Shown here piece after piece: positions 1 through 7,950 of a stretch of 64,000 bases of DNA (position 1 is the first letter of the stretch; every line of letters starts with the position of its first letter). The translations under genes were made by a program, and so were the position numbers. Source of the stretch: Capnocytophaga sp. (lineage in GTDB: Bacteria > Bacteroidota > Bacteroidia > Flavobacteriales > Flavobacteriaceae). The notes under the pieces are model-generated. The model made no database searches and was not told where the DNA came from. It saw only the letters and a list, made by a program, of their open reading frames with translations. The stretch lies in the NCBI GenBank assembly GCA_030530525.1, contig JAUMUT010000005.1:32796-96795 (forward strand), in the 5' to 3' direction.

Positions 1-27
1 TGCTTTTATTTTATTTCTAACAAAATC

Positions 28-79
28 AATCCTTTGATGATAAATACTCATTCATTGTTTTTATCATTAAAGGATTTTT
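28..79 (+). terminator. Intrinsic terminator of an upstream gene
   Basis: A 17-bp stem (28-44 with 60-76, one G-T pair) closes a 15-base loop and is followed by a T-run. It probably ends a transcript entering from the left of the window. Confidence 0.7.
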
Positions 80-109
80 CTTAATTACTAACCTCATATT
101 ATTATAAAA

Positions 110-1414
110 ATGAAAAACATTCTTACTTTTTATTTATTTAGTATTACTTTCTTTTCTTTTATACCACTTAGTTTTGCTAATATGGCACAAACTTATTTTA
201 ATGGTACAGAAAGTTCTTCTATATATCTTGTTTCAGATAATGAAAAGGATAATAATTGTATCGTAAAGAAAGAAAATCTGTTTATTCAGATAAAAGAACA
301 TTCTGGAAATAATCTTTTTTTGAATTATATTGCAGCTATCCAAGCGAAATATAGTATTTATTCGGATAAAAAACAACGTATTTCTTTAATTTTTATAGCA
401 GAAAACAATTCAGGGGAATATTCTATAAAAATAAATAATAAAGAAATAGAAAATACTATTCTTTCCCCAGATATGGAATACCCTTTCCTTTCCAAAGAGA
501 TAAAGGAAAATAAAGACGTTTTATATTTTGTAAAATTTAAAGAACAAGAAGATTATATTTCCAACCTGAACGATATTATATTCTTCCAAGCCGATTTGCA
601 AGAAGGAGAAAACGATATCATTATTGCTTATGAATCCTATTTAGGGCTAAATACTTATGGATTTTTACACCAATACGATTTAAAATATGCGGTATATCCT
701 TCTCAATATTGGAATACCTTCCCTCCTATTGAGATAGAAATGCAAATCCCTGAGCATTGGCAAGTATATAAAGAGAATATCGGCAATATAATCCAAGACG
801 GAAATACTTTAAAATGGATTGCCAATGACCTAAGTATAGGCACTTTGGAGTGGGTTTTTACGAAAAAAACTAATTTCTTGCAAGATGCTGTTTTATTCCT
901 TTCGCCTGTTGGTTTTATGCTTATTACTTTCTTTGTAGGTTTATTACTTCATATTATATTCATAAAAAAACGAAATCATTCTAAGTTAAACTTATTAGAT
1001 TTTCTTTTTGTTCCTATATTGAGTTATATTGTTTTTTTCCTTGCTTACCCTTTTATAGAATGGGTAATAGATAGCGAAGGCGGAAACCACGGATACTATT
1101 TCTTTTTCATTTTAACTATTGTCCTTGCTATTCCGTTTTATGGTTTGGTAATTACTCTTTGTTTGTATTTCTTTTATGGCAAGGTAAAAATTCATTTTTC
1201 TTTTGGCTTGGGTGTGCTTGCTTTGGCTTTGAGCTTCCTTTTATTATTGGATAGTATAGAAACGGTTATAGCGTGTAGCTTGCTGATGGTTGGGAGTACC
1301 TTGTTTTATTTATTAAGCAAAAAATCCCGAGTGAAGACCTTCTATCTCGGGAGTGTGTTTATCATTAGTTTGCTTATGTTATTGTGGGTGGTGTATAAAA
1401 CAAAAGAGTTTTAA
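110..1414 (+). CDS. Multi-pass membrane protein of unknown function with exported N-terminal domain
   Basis: Not recognised. Residues 1-23 form a signal peptide ending after LSFA. A soluble region of about 230 residues follows, presumably periplasmic. About six hydrophobic segments fill residues 255-434, the first bordered by KKR. The layout, an exported sensor-like or binding-like domain in front of a helical bundle, resembles several uncharacterised Bacteroidota families, but I cannot name one. The gene stands alone behind a terminator and converges on the AraC-type gene with a gap of only 15 bases. No clear promoter box was found. Confidence 0.7.
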   Translation: MKNILTFYLFSITFFSFIPLSFANMAQTYFNGTESSSIYLVSDNEKDNNCIVKKENLFIQIKEHSGNNLFLNYIAAIQAKYSIYSDKKQRISLIFIAENNSGEYSIKINNKEIENTILSPDMEYPFLSKEIKENKDVLYFVKFKEQEDYISNLNDIIFFQADLQEGENDIIIAYESYLGLNTYGFLHQYDLKYAVYPSQYWNTFPPIEIEMQIPEHWQVYKENIGNIIQDGNTLKWIANDLSIGTLEWVFTKKTNFLQDAVLFLSPVGFMLITFFVGLLLHIIFIKKRNHSKLNLLDFLFVPILSYIVFFLAYPFIEWVIDSEGGNHGYYFFFILTIVLAIPFYGLVITLCLYFFYGKVKIHFSFGLGVLALALSFLLLLDSIETVIACSLLMVGSTLFYLLSKKSRVKTFYLGSVFIISLLMLLWVVYKTKEF

Positions 1415-1429
1415 CCGAAGTGGAGTATA

Positions 1430-2323
1430 TTATTCTTTCCCTGAAAGATATTTTTTGGGAGTAGTAGCAAATTTCTTTTTAAAGGCAGCAATAAAATGGC
1501 TTGGGGTACTATACCCGAGCTTTATGCTTAGTTCATTTATGTTATATTCACCACTTTGTAGCCATTTTCTGGCAAGTTCCATTTTATAATCAAATAGAAA
1601 ATTATAAACGGACTCCCCATAGATTTGTTTAAACCCTGATTTTAGTTTTTTCAGAGTAATTCCTACCTCATCTGCCAATTCTTGCAAAGAAGGCGGGTTG
1701 AGCATATTTTTGATAATCAATTCTTTGGCTTGGCGTATCTTTTTTACGTTTTCTTCATCGGAGAGGAAAGGACAGTTTTCGGTATTTACGTCATTGGTTT
1801 TGTTAAAAAATAAGCATAACAGCTCAAAAATTTTTGCTTTTTGGTATAACAAAAACATACTTGGATGGATATTATTGTATTGCATTTGGTGTAAAATAAC
1901 AGCCATTTGAGGGGTAATTGTACCGTTAGAATAATATTTTTTGTCTTTATTTTCTACGTTCAAAAAATCAATACAATTGGATTCTTCGGAGAATAAAGAA
2001 TGGAATTTTTGAATAGAAATAAAAAGAGAAACCACGCTTGATTTTGGGTGCAATTTCAAATGAACAGGCAGTATCTGTTGCGGATTGTATAATAAAAGTA
2101 ATTGCATTTCGGGAAGTGGTAACGAATAATTTCCTTGGTGGAATAAGAAAAGAGCATTGCCTTTGGTGCAAAAATGAAACTGAATAAAATTCTGTTTTAT
2201 TTCTGGTGTAATTTCTTCAAAATCAGTACTTTGATTATCTCCCAAAACCATAAAAATTCCTTCTTCTACATAAAATAAAGTAGAGGTACTTTCTGCGATA
2301 TTTTTTAAATTTTGTATTGCCAT
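1430..2323 (-). CDS. AraC family transcriptional regulator (PchR-like)
   Basis: The C-terminal 100 residues are an AraC/XylS DNA-binding domain with two helix-turn-helix motifs: PSLQELADEVGITLKKLKSGF, then the INELSIKLGYSTPSHFIAAFKK stretch ending in the family's TPKKY tail. The first about 180 residues would be a ligand- or partner-binding domain of unknown specificity. It is divergent from hemA, an arrangement I recall from other Flavobacteriia, so control of haem synthesis, perhaps by iron or haem, is the likely role. A 21-bp-phased direct repeat lies in the shared intergenic space. Confidence 0.88.
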   Translation of the reverse strand: MAIQNLKNIAESTSTLFYVEEGIFMVLGDNQSTDFEEITPEIKQNFIQFHFCTKGNALFLFHQGNYSLPLPEMQLLLLYNPQQILPVHLKLHPKSSVVSLFISIQKFHSLFSEESNCIDFLNVENKDKKYYSNGTITPQMAVILHQMQYNNIHPSMFLLYQKAKIFELLCLFFNKTNDVNTENCPFLSDEENVKKIRQAKELIIKNMLNPPSLQELADEVGITLKKLKSGFKQIYGESVYNFLFDYKMELARKWLQSGEYNINELSIKLGYSTPSHFIAAFKKKFATTPKKYLSGKE

Positions 2324-2413
2324 TTTTTAATTTATTTTATTTAGACTATTTCCATATTTTATAGTTATCAACAATGTAAAACATTGAAAATCAATATTTA
2401 TTATTTCAAAATG

Positions 2414-2421
2414 CAAATATA
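2414..2421 (-). promoter_or_regulatory. -7 box for the AraC-type regulator
   Basis: CAAATATA on the plus strand reads TATATTTG on the minus strand, matching TAnnTTTG, about 90 bases before the start codon. The direct repeat at 2422-2452 covers where the -33 element would lie, so autoregulation is likely. Confidence 0.5.
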
Positions 2422-2452
2422 GCACTTTTAGAGTAAAAAAAAGTACTTTTAG
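2422..2452. promoter_or_regulatory. Candidate AraC-type operator: direct repeat with 21-bp phase
   Basis: GCACTTTTAG (2422-2431) and GTACTTTTAG (2443-2452) are direct repeats exactly 21 bp apart, two helical turns, the usual geometry of AraC-family half-sites. They lie between the two divergent -7 boxes and just upstream of the hemA core promoter. Confidence 0.55.
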
Positions 2453-2478
2453 CGTTATTTTTATCCACAATATCCTAT

Positions 2479-2486
2479 TATTTTTG
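2479..2486 (+). promoter_or_regulatory. -7 box for hemA
   Basis: TATTTTTG matches TAnnTTTG, 24 bases before the hemA ATG. No TTG is seen at the expected -33 position, which suits a promoter that needs an activator bound to the repeat just upstream. Confidence 0.6.
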
Positions 2487-2509
2487 CAAAAGAAAGATGG
2501 AAATATAAA

Positions 2510-3790
2510 ATGGACAACAAAAACACCTCAAAAGACACTCATTTTTATATCATTGGGATAAGTTATAAAAAAGCAGATGCAGATATTCGTGGGCGTTTTA
2601 GCTTAGATTTGGAGCGTCAGGAGCTTATTTTAGCGGAAGCAAAAGCCGAGCAAATGGAGGGCTTGATGCTTATTTCTACTTGTAATCGTACAGAGTTATA
2701 TGGCTTTGCCCAACATCCTTTTCAATTAATTCAAAAACTTTGTTCGCATTCGCAAGCAAGTCTTGAAGATTTTGAAAAATTTGGTTATATTTACAAAAAT
2801 AAAGATGCCATACAACATATTTTTAACGTTGGAACAGGGTTAGATAGCCAAATTTTGGGTGATTTTGAAATTATTAGTCAATTTAAAAAATCTTTTCTTC
2901 TTTCTAAAAAATACAACCTCATCAATGCTTTCTTAGAACGTTTGCAAAACTCTGTTATTCAAGCAAGTAAGCGAGTGAAAAACGAAACAGAACTTTCTTC
3001 TGGGGCTACTTCGGTTTCCTTTGCATCCGTACAATACATATTAAATAATGTTAAAAATATTTCTCAGAAAAATATTCTCCTTTTCGGAACAGGAAAGATA
3101 GGAAGAAATACTTGTGAAAATTTAATAAAACATACGGATAATAAACACATTACACTCATTAACCGAACCAAAGAAAAAGCACAGGAAATAGCAGGAAAAT
3201 GTAATGTTTTAGTAAAAGATTTCTCTGATTTATCTTCCGAACTTACTCAAACAGAGGTACTTGTAGTAGCAACAGGAAGTAAAACACCTACCATAAATAA
3301 AGAAATGCTACCGAAAGATAAAGAAATGTTAATTTTAGATCTTTCTATTCCTAAAAATGTAGATGAAAATGTTAAAGAATTGAAAGGGGTAACACTCATT
3401 CATATGGATTATCTTTCTCAAATGACAGATAATACTTTGGAACGAAGAAAAAGTTTTATTCCTGATGCACAGCGTATTATAAAAGAAGTAAAAGCAGAAT
3501 TTGAGGAATGGTTGCAAAATAGACGCTTCGCTCCTACCATTAGGGCATTAAAAACAGAACTTGAAAATTTAAAAAATGCAGAAATTGATTTTCAGAGAAA
3601 AAAAATAACCGATTTTAACGAAGAACAAGCAGAAATATTAAGTAACAGAATTATACAAAAAATAACCACACGTTTTATTAACCACTTGAAAGAAAGCAAT
3701 TCTGCAGAAGAAAGTTTGCAATTTATGCAACAAATTTTCCAACTTGGCGAATATGCTTCTGCTGAGGAAATGAAAGTTTCTGCTTCTTGA
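2510..3790 (+). CDS. hemA: Glutamyl-tRNA reductase
   Basis: Reduces glutamyl-tRNA to glutamate-1-semialdehyde with NADPH, the first committed step of C5-pathway haem synthesis. The 426-residue length is normal. The catalytic cysteine is Cys58 in the signature STCNRTELYG. A Rossmann NADPH site (LFGTGKIGRNTCENL) starts near residue 190, and the C-terminal 100 residues form the usual dimerisation helices. The ATG lies 24 bases after a -7 box. The FAD oxidoreductase gene follows after 27 bases, perhaps cotranscribed. No other hem gene is in the window. Confidence 0.96.
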   Translation: MDNKNTSKDTHFYIIGISYKKADADIRGRFSLDLERQELILAEAKAEQMEGLMLISTCNRTELYGFAQHPFQLIQKLCSHSQASLEDFEKFGYIYKNKDAIQHIFNVGTGLDSQILGDFEIISQFKKSFLLSKKYNLINAFLERLQNSVIQASKRVKNETELSSGATSVSFASVQYILNNVKNISQKNILLFGTGKIGRNTCENLIKHTDNKHITLINRTKEKAQEIAGKCNVLVKDFSDLSSELTQTEVLVVATGSKTPTINKEMLPKDKEMLILDLSIPKNVDENVKELKGVTLIHMDYLSQMTDNTLERRKSFIPDAQRIIKEVKAEFEEWLQNRRFAPTIRALKTELENLKNAEIDFQRKKITDFNEEQAEILSNRIIQKITTRFINHLKESNSAEESLQFMQQIFQLGEYASAEEMKVSAS

Positions 3791-3817
3791 TATTTTGAAA
3801 AATTAACACAAAATCAT

Positions 3818-4870
3818 ATGAAAGATTATATTATTGTTGGTTTCGGATTTGCGGGAATAAGTTTTACTCATCTTTTAGAGAAAAATAACAAAAATTTTGT
3901 AGTTATTAACGACAACCCTAATCCTGTAACAACAACAGCTGCTGCTTTATTTAACCCTGTGATTCTCAAACGTTTTACTCCTGTTTGGAAAGCAGAAGAA
4001 CAAATGGAACTTTTAAATATTTTCTATACAGAAATACAAGAAAAGTTAAATATTCCTATTCTTAAAAAATTGGCTGTTTTTAGAAAATTTACTTCCTTAG
4101 AAGAGCAAAACAACTGGTTTTCTGCCTCAGATAAGCCTTCATTAACTCCTTTCCTTTCTACTAAAATAGAAAAAGAAATAAACCCATACATAGAAACTCC
4201 TTTTGGGCTTGGAGAAGTAATGAAAACAGGGAGAGTAGATACCAAAGAGCTTGTTACTCATTATATCCAAAAACTAAAAAAAGAAGAAAAAATTATAGAG
4301 GAAAAATTGGATTATTCTGCTTTGGAAATAAATGAAAATTATGTTAAATATAAAGATATTTCTGCTAAAAAAATAGTTTTTTGTGAAGGATATAAAGTAG
4401 TAGATAATCCGTTTTTTAACTATTTGCCAATGCAGGGAAGTAAAGGCGAATTACTTACTTTTCGGGCTGAGTTAAATCTTGATAAAGTAGTGAAATCAGA
4501 CGGATTTATTATCCCATTTGGGGAAAATATCTACAAAATAGGGGCAACGTATAATAATACAGATAAAACTTCTACAATTACCAAAGAAGCACGAGAAGAA
4601 CTTACTAATAAGTTAAAAAAATTAACTTCTTGCCCATTTGAAATTATTCACCAAGAAGCAGGAATACGCCCTACTATTATAGACCGCCGTCCGCTTGTTG
4701 GGAAACATCCTGAAAAAGATAACATATTTATTCTTAATGGTTTAGGAACACGAGGTGCTATGCTTGCTCCTTATACTGCTACGGCTCTTTATGATTTTAT
4801 TGAAAAAAATATCCCGATAGATAAAGAAATGAATATCAGCCGATTTGAGAAAAAATTTTATACTACTTAA
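3818..4870 (+). CDS. FAD-dependent oxidoreductase (DAO family)
   Basis: An N-terminal dinucleotide-binding fold is evident: YIIVGFGFAGISF (GxGxxG) and an acidic/polar second strand ending VVIND. The C-terminal motif GIRPTIIDRRPLVGKHPEKDN followed by LNGLGTRGAMLAPYTA is typical of D-amino-acid-oxidase-type enzymes such as ThiO and the MnmC oxidase domain. The substrate cannot be read from sequence; no methyltransferase domain is fused, so it is not a full MnmC. It follows hemA closely and ends at a terminator shared with the convergent methyltransferase. Confidence 0.85.
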   Translation: MKDYIIVGFGFAGISFTHLLEKNNKNFVVINDNPNPVTTTAAALFNPVILKRFTPVWKAEEQMELLNIFYTEIQEKLNIPILKKLAVFRKFTSLEEQNNWFSASDKPSLTPFLSTKIEKEINPYIETPFGLGEVMKTGRVDTKELVTHYIQKLKKEEKIIEEKLDYSALEINENYVKYKDISAKKIVFCEGYKVVDNPFFNYLPMQGSKGELLTFRAELNLDKVVKSDGFIIPFGENIYKIGATYNNTDKTSTITKEAREELTNKLKKLTSCPFEIIHQEAGIRPTIIDRRPLVGKHPEKDNIFILNGLGTRGAMLAPYTATALYDFIEKNIPIDKEMNISRFEKKFYTT

Positions 4871-4891
4871 TTTATATTTCAATCTTTATAC

Positions 4892-4937
4892 AACTCTATG
4901 TAAATTAATTTTGTTAATTTATTATAGAGTTTTTTTT
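4892..4937. terminator. Bidirectional terminator
   Basis: AACTCTAT pairs with ATAGAGTT around an inner TAAATTAA/TTAATTTA stem, with an eight-base T-run on the plus side. It separates the convergent oxidoreductase and methyltransferase genes. Confidence 0.8.
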
Positions 4938-4940
4938 AAT

Positions 4941-5702
4941 TTATTTATAACACACTGGTAAAATTTCTTCTCGCACTAAACGATATTTTTTTATTTCTTC
5001 ATCTGTTGCAACTTGCTCACAATGAACAGGTAACACCGTAAAACCTACTTCTTTTAGCTTTTCAAAATAATCTCTCCCATACACACGAAGATGATCATAT
5101 TGCCCAAAAATACGAGTACGCTCCTTGGGGTCTGTAATGGTATCATCAGAAAATGTTTTTTCTAAATTCATATTCTGTGGCACTTGAAAAATTCCCCAAC
5201 CCCCGTTTTTTAAAACACGATACAACTCTTGCATTGCTTTTTTATCATCAGCAATATGCTCCAAAACGTGGTTGCACAAAACTATGTCAAAAGACTGATT
5301 AGCAAAAGGTAAATCACAAATATCTGCAATAACATCAGCCAATGGCGAATATAAATCGGCTGTAATATAATCTAAATTTGGCTGATTTTTAAATCTTTTA
5401 TAAAACGCCTGCTCGGGAGCAATGTGCAAAATTTTCCATTTTTTTTGAAAAAAATCGGTTTGTCTTTGCAAATATAACCATAATAAACGATGCCTTTCCA
5501 ACGAAAGCGTAGAAGGAGAAAGCACATTTGGTCGAACTTTATCATAGCCATAAGGAAGAAACTTGCGAAATGACTTCCCGTCAATCGGGTCAGTATATGT
5601 TTTCCCTTGATACCAAAAAACCAATAACGGACGCACAGCATAACTCATTCTTATGAGCCAAGGACGCGGAATAGTATTTAAAATTTTCTTAAATAATTTC
5701 AT
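4941..5702 (-). CDS. Class I SAM-dependent methyltransferase
   Basis: The central Methyltransf_11-type core shows motif I-like sequence around ILHIAPE, the acidic end of strand 2 (ITADLY), and DLPFANQSFDIVLCNHVLEHI, then ELYRVLKNGGWGIFQVP. A basic N-terminal stretch precedes the fold. The substrate is unknown. The longest frame starts at 5720 inside map. The Met at 5702, two bases past the map stop and preceded by AAA, looks the likelier start; either way the gene is translationally close to map and probably in its operon. Confidence 0.85.
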   Translation of the reverse strand: MKLFKKILNTIPRPWLIRMSYAVRPLLVFWYQGKTYTDPIDGKSFRKFLPYGYDKVRPNVLSPSTLSLERHRLLWLYLQRQTDFFQKKWKILHIAPEQAFYKRFKNQPNLDYITADLYSPLADVIADICDLPFANQSFDIVLCNHVLEHIADDKKAMQELYRVLKNGGWGIFQVPQNMNLEKTFSDDTITDPKERTRIFGQYDHLRVYGRDYFEKLKEVGFTVLPVHCEQVATDEEIKKYRLVREEILPVCYK

Positions 5703-5703
5703 T

Positions 5704-6507
5704 TTAGAATAAAAATTCATCTTCTTCCTTACTTTCTATACCCAACGCCTCGTAGATATACTTAAAAGTAGAAAGTAATTTGGGTTTGCCATCTACTAAG
5801 GCTACATCGTGTTCAAAATGAGCGGAAGGCTTGCCATCTGCGGTGAGGATTGTCCAGCCATCTCGGAGTTGTTTAATACGGTGCGTTCCCATATTTATCA
5901 TTGGCTCAATAGCTACGGTCATTCCTTCTACAAATTTTTTACCTCGCCCGCGTTTTCCGTAATTTGGCATTTCGGGGTCTTCGTGCATTTTTGTTCCCAA
6001 GCCGTGTCCAACAAGCTCACGTACTACTCCATAACCATTTTTTTCACAATAATTTTGAATTGCAAAGCCCACATCTTCCACTCTATTGCCTAAACGAAAT
6101 TCTTTTATACCAATATATAAAGATTCTTTTGTTATTTTTAACAATTGTTTTACTTCTGGTGCCACTTCACCAACCTCAAAAGTATAGGCGTGATCGCCAT
6201 AAAATCCGTTCTTTTTTGCACCACAATCTACGGAAATAATATCCCCAGACTTTAACGGCGTGTTGTTTGGTATTCCGTGAACAACCTGAGCGTTGGGGCT
6301 AACACAAAGTGTATTTGGGAAATTATACAAGCCTAAAAAACCTGGTGTTGCACCTTGTTCTCGAATAAATTCTTCGGCTAATTTATCCAAATACAAAGTA
6401 GTTACTCCTTCTTTTATTTCTTTGGCAAGCATCCCAAGAGTACGCGAAACTACTAAGGCACTCTCACGCATTATTTCTATCTGTTCTCTATTTTTTATTT
6501 TTATCAT
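5704..6507 (-). CDS. map: Type I methionine aminopeptidase
   Basis: Removes the initiator methionine from new proteins. All active-site residues are present: substrate-binding His77 (VVHGIP) and metal ligands Asp94, Asp105, His168, Glu201 and Glu232. The 267 residues match the short bacterial type I form, with a small C-terminal extension ending EEDEFLF. A TAnnTTTG-type box lies about 35 bases before the ATG. The downstream methyltransferase overlaps or abuts the stop codon. Confidence 0.96.
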   Translation of the reverse strand: MIKIKNREQIEIMRESALVVSRTLGMLAKEIKEGVTTLYLDKLAEEFIREQGATPGFLGLYNFPNTLCVSPNAQVVHGIPNNTPLKSGDIISVDCGAKKNGFYGDHAYTFEVGEVAPEVKQLLKITKESLYIGIKEFRLGNRVEDVGFAIQNYCEKNGYGVVRELVGHGLGTKMHEDPEMPNYGKRGRGKKFVEGMTVAIEPMINMGTHRIKQLRDGWTILTADGKPSAHFEHDVALVDGKPKLLSTFKYIYEALGIESKEEDEFLF

Positions 6508-6541
6508 TTTGAATAATAAATTTTTAACACTAAAAATTGTG

Positions 6542-6549
6542 CAAATATA
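6542..6549 (-). promoter_or_regulatory. -7 box for map
   Basis: Plus-strand CAAATATA gives TATATTTG on the minus strand, about 35 bases upstream of the map ATG. Confidence 0.5.
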
Positions 6550-6708
6550 CGGATTTATTTTGGTCTTTTGGTATTATTTTTTCACTTCTTTATTTAAGAA
6601 ATATTAACTTTTCATTATTTAAATCTTTTTATAGATAAAAAAAATAATATGATTCTTTCATATAGAAAAAAACTATATAAAATTATAATTCAATTTATTT
6701 TTTTGTAG

Positions 6709-6716
6709 TAATTTTG
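6709..6716 (+). promoter_or_regulatory. -7 box for fixH
   Basis: TAATTTTG lies 17 bases before the fixH ATG, implying a very short leader. The space from 6508 to 6708 shows nothing else beyond AT-rich sequence and the map promoter. Confidence 0.55.
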
Positions 6717-6733
6717 TAAAAATTTTCAAAGAT

Positions 6734-7201
6734 ATGAAATTTAATTGGGGAACAGCAATTGTTTTGGCTATGTTAGCTTTTGTGGGCTTTATTATGTATT
6801 TTTTTGTAATTACTTTGGTTGATAAAACATATGACCACGAGTTAGTTACGGAAAAATATTACGAGAAAGAGCTTGAATTTCAAGAAAATATAGAAAAAGA
6901 AAGAGCTACTATTGCCGATAGTATGCAGGTGGAAATAAAACATAGCAAAGGCACAGGAATTGATTTGATTTTTCCTGACAAAACGAAAGATAAAATGGTT
7001 GTTGGGCTGGTAAAACTCTATCGCCCATCACAAGAAAGTAAAGATTTTGTTGTGCCAATCACTGGGTTGAATGGACAATCTATTCATATTCCTGATGAGA
7101 AATTATTACAAGGTCGTTGGGATATTTCCGTAGAATATTCTGTAAATGACAAAGATTATTCTTCTAACTTTAAAATAAAATATCTTAAAATAGAAAATTA
7201 G
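6734..7201 (+). CDS. fixH: FixH family protein
   Basis: A single N-terminal membrane segment (residues 7-28) is followed by a periplasmic beta-sandwich-like domain, as in FixH. FixH proteins normally sit with cbb3 cytochrome oxidase genes and take part in its assembly, possibly copper delivery. Early residues YDHELVTEKYYEKELEFQ match the Bacteroidota FixH pattern. No ccoNOP or ccoG gene is in the window, so this pair is detached or at the edge of its cluster. The stop overlaps the next start by one base (TAGTG). Confidence 0.82.
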   Translation: MKFNWGTAIVLAMLAFVGFIMYFFVITLVDKTYDHELVTEKYYEKELEFQENIEKERATIADSMQVEIKHSKGTGIDLIFPDKTKDKMVVGLVKLYRPSQESKDFVVPITGLNGQSIHIPDEKLLQGRWDISVEYSVNDKDYSSNFKIKYLKIEN

Positions 7202-7905
7202 TGTTTTATATCGCCTTTATGATGGGGCTTTTAGGGAGTTTTCACTGTGTGGGAATGTGTGGTCCTATTGCTTTAATGATTCCTGTTCGGCAGGATAATT
7301 TTCTTATAAAAATAAGCCAAATTATTATATATTTCTTAGGAAAAACACTGACTTACAGCCTTTTAGGAATACTTTTTGGACTTTTGGGTAGAGGGCTTTT
7401 CCTACGAGAATACCAACAAAATTTTTCTATCTTTATAGGGATTTGTATGGTGGTCATTGGTTTGTTTTCTATCTTTAATATTAAACCAAAAAGTATTGAA
7501 AATCCGATACTTATAGGATTAACTCACTTAAAATCAGCATTAGGAAAACAACTTCGGAAAAAAACGTTTTTTTCTGTTTTTTCTATTGGCTTTCTTAACG
7601 GATTTTTACCTTGTGGCTTGGTTTATATGGCTTTGTTCAGTGCTTTAACAACAGTAACGATAGAGCAAACAGCATTATTTATGTGTTTTTTTGGCTTAGG
7701 AACTATACCTTTAATGTTTCTTTTTGTTTTATTAGGAAATTTTTTAAGTTTAAAAATAAGAAATTATATACAAAAAGTAATTCCTTTTTTTATTATTCTA
7801 ATAGGTATTTTATTTATTATCAGAGGATTAGGTCTTGGTATTCATTTTGTTTCGCCTGCCAATACCGATTTGATAATACAAAATAACCCTGAGTGTATAA
7901 CTTAA
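7201..7905 (+). CDS. SafE/TauE-like membrane protein with HCVGMCGP motif (CcoI/FixH-associated type)
   Basis: About six membrane helices. The start GSFHCVGMCGPIAL and the mid-protein repeat FLNGFLPCGLVY are the paired Cys-Pro motifs of the DsbD-like sulfite-exporter (SafE) family found beside cbb3 oxidase genes, where a role in copper or redox handling during oxidase assembly is suspected. The GTG start overlaps the fixH stop by one base, indicating translational coupling; an ATG at codon 7 is the alternative. The gene ends at a shared terminator facing pta. Confidence 0.82.
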   Translation: MFYIAFMMGLLGSFHCVGMCGPIALMIPVRQDNFLIKISQIIIYFLGKTLTYSLLGILFGLLGRGLFLREYQQNFSIFIGICMVVIGLFSIFNIKPKSIENPILIGLTHLKSALGKQLRKKTFFSVFSIGFLNGFLPCGLVYMALFSALTTVTIEQTALFMCFFGLGTIPLMFLFVLLGNFLSLKIRNYIQKVIPFFIILIGILFIIRGLGLGIHFVSPANTDLIIQNNPECIT

Positions 7906-7913
7906 TTTAATAT

Positions 7914-7946
7914 AAAAAATCCTCTCACTTTTGTAAGAGGATTTTT
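7914..7946. terminator. Bidirectional terminator
   Basis: AAAATCCTCT and AGAGGATTTTT form a stem around a short loop, with A and T runs outside, between the convergent SafE-like gene and pta. Confidence 0.85.
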
Positions 7947-7950
7947 CTTT

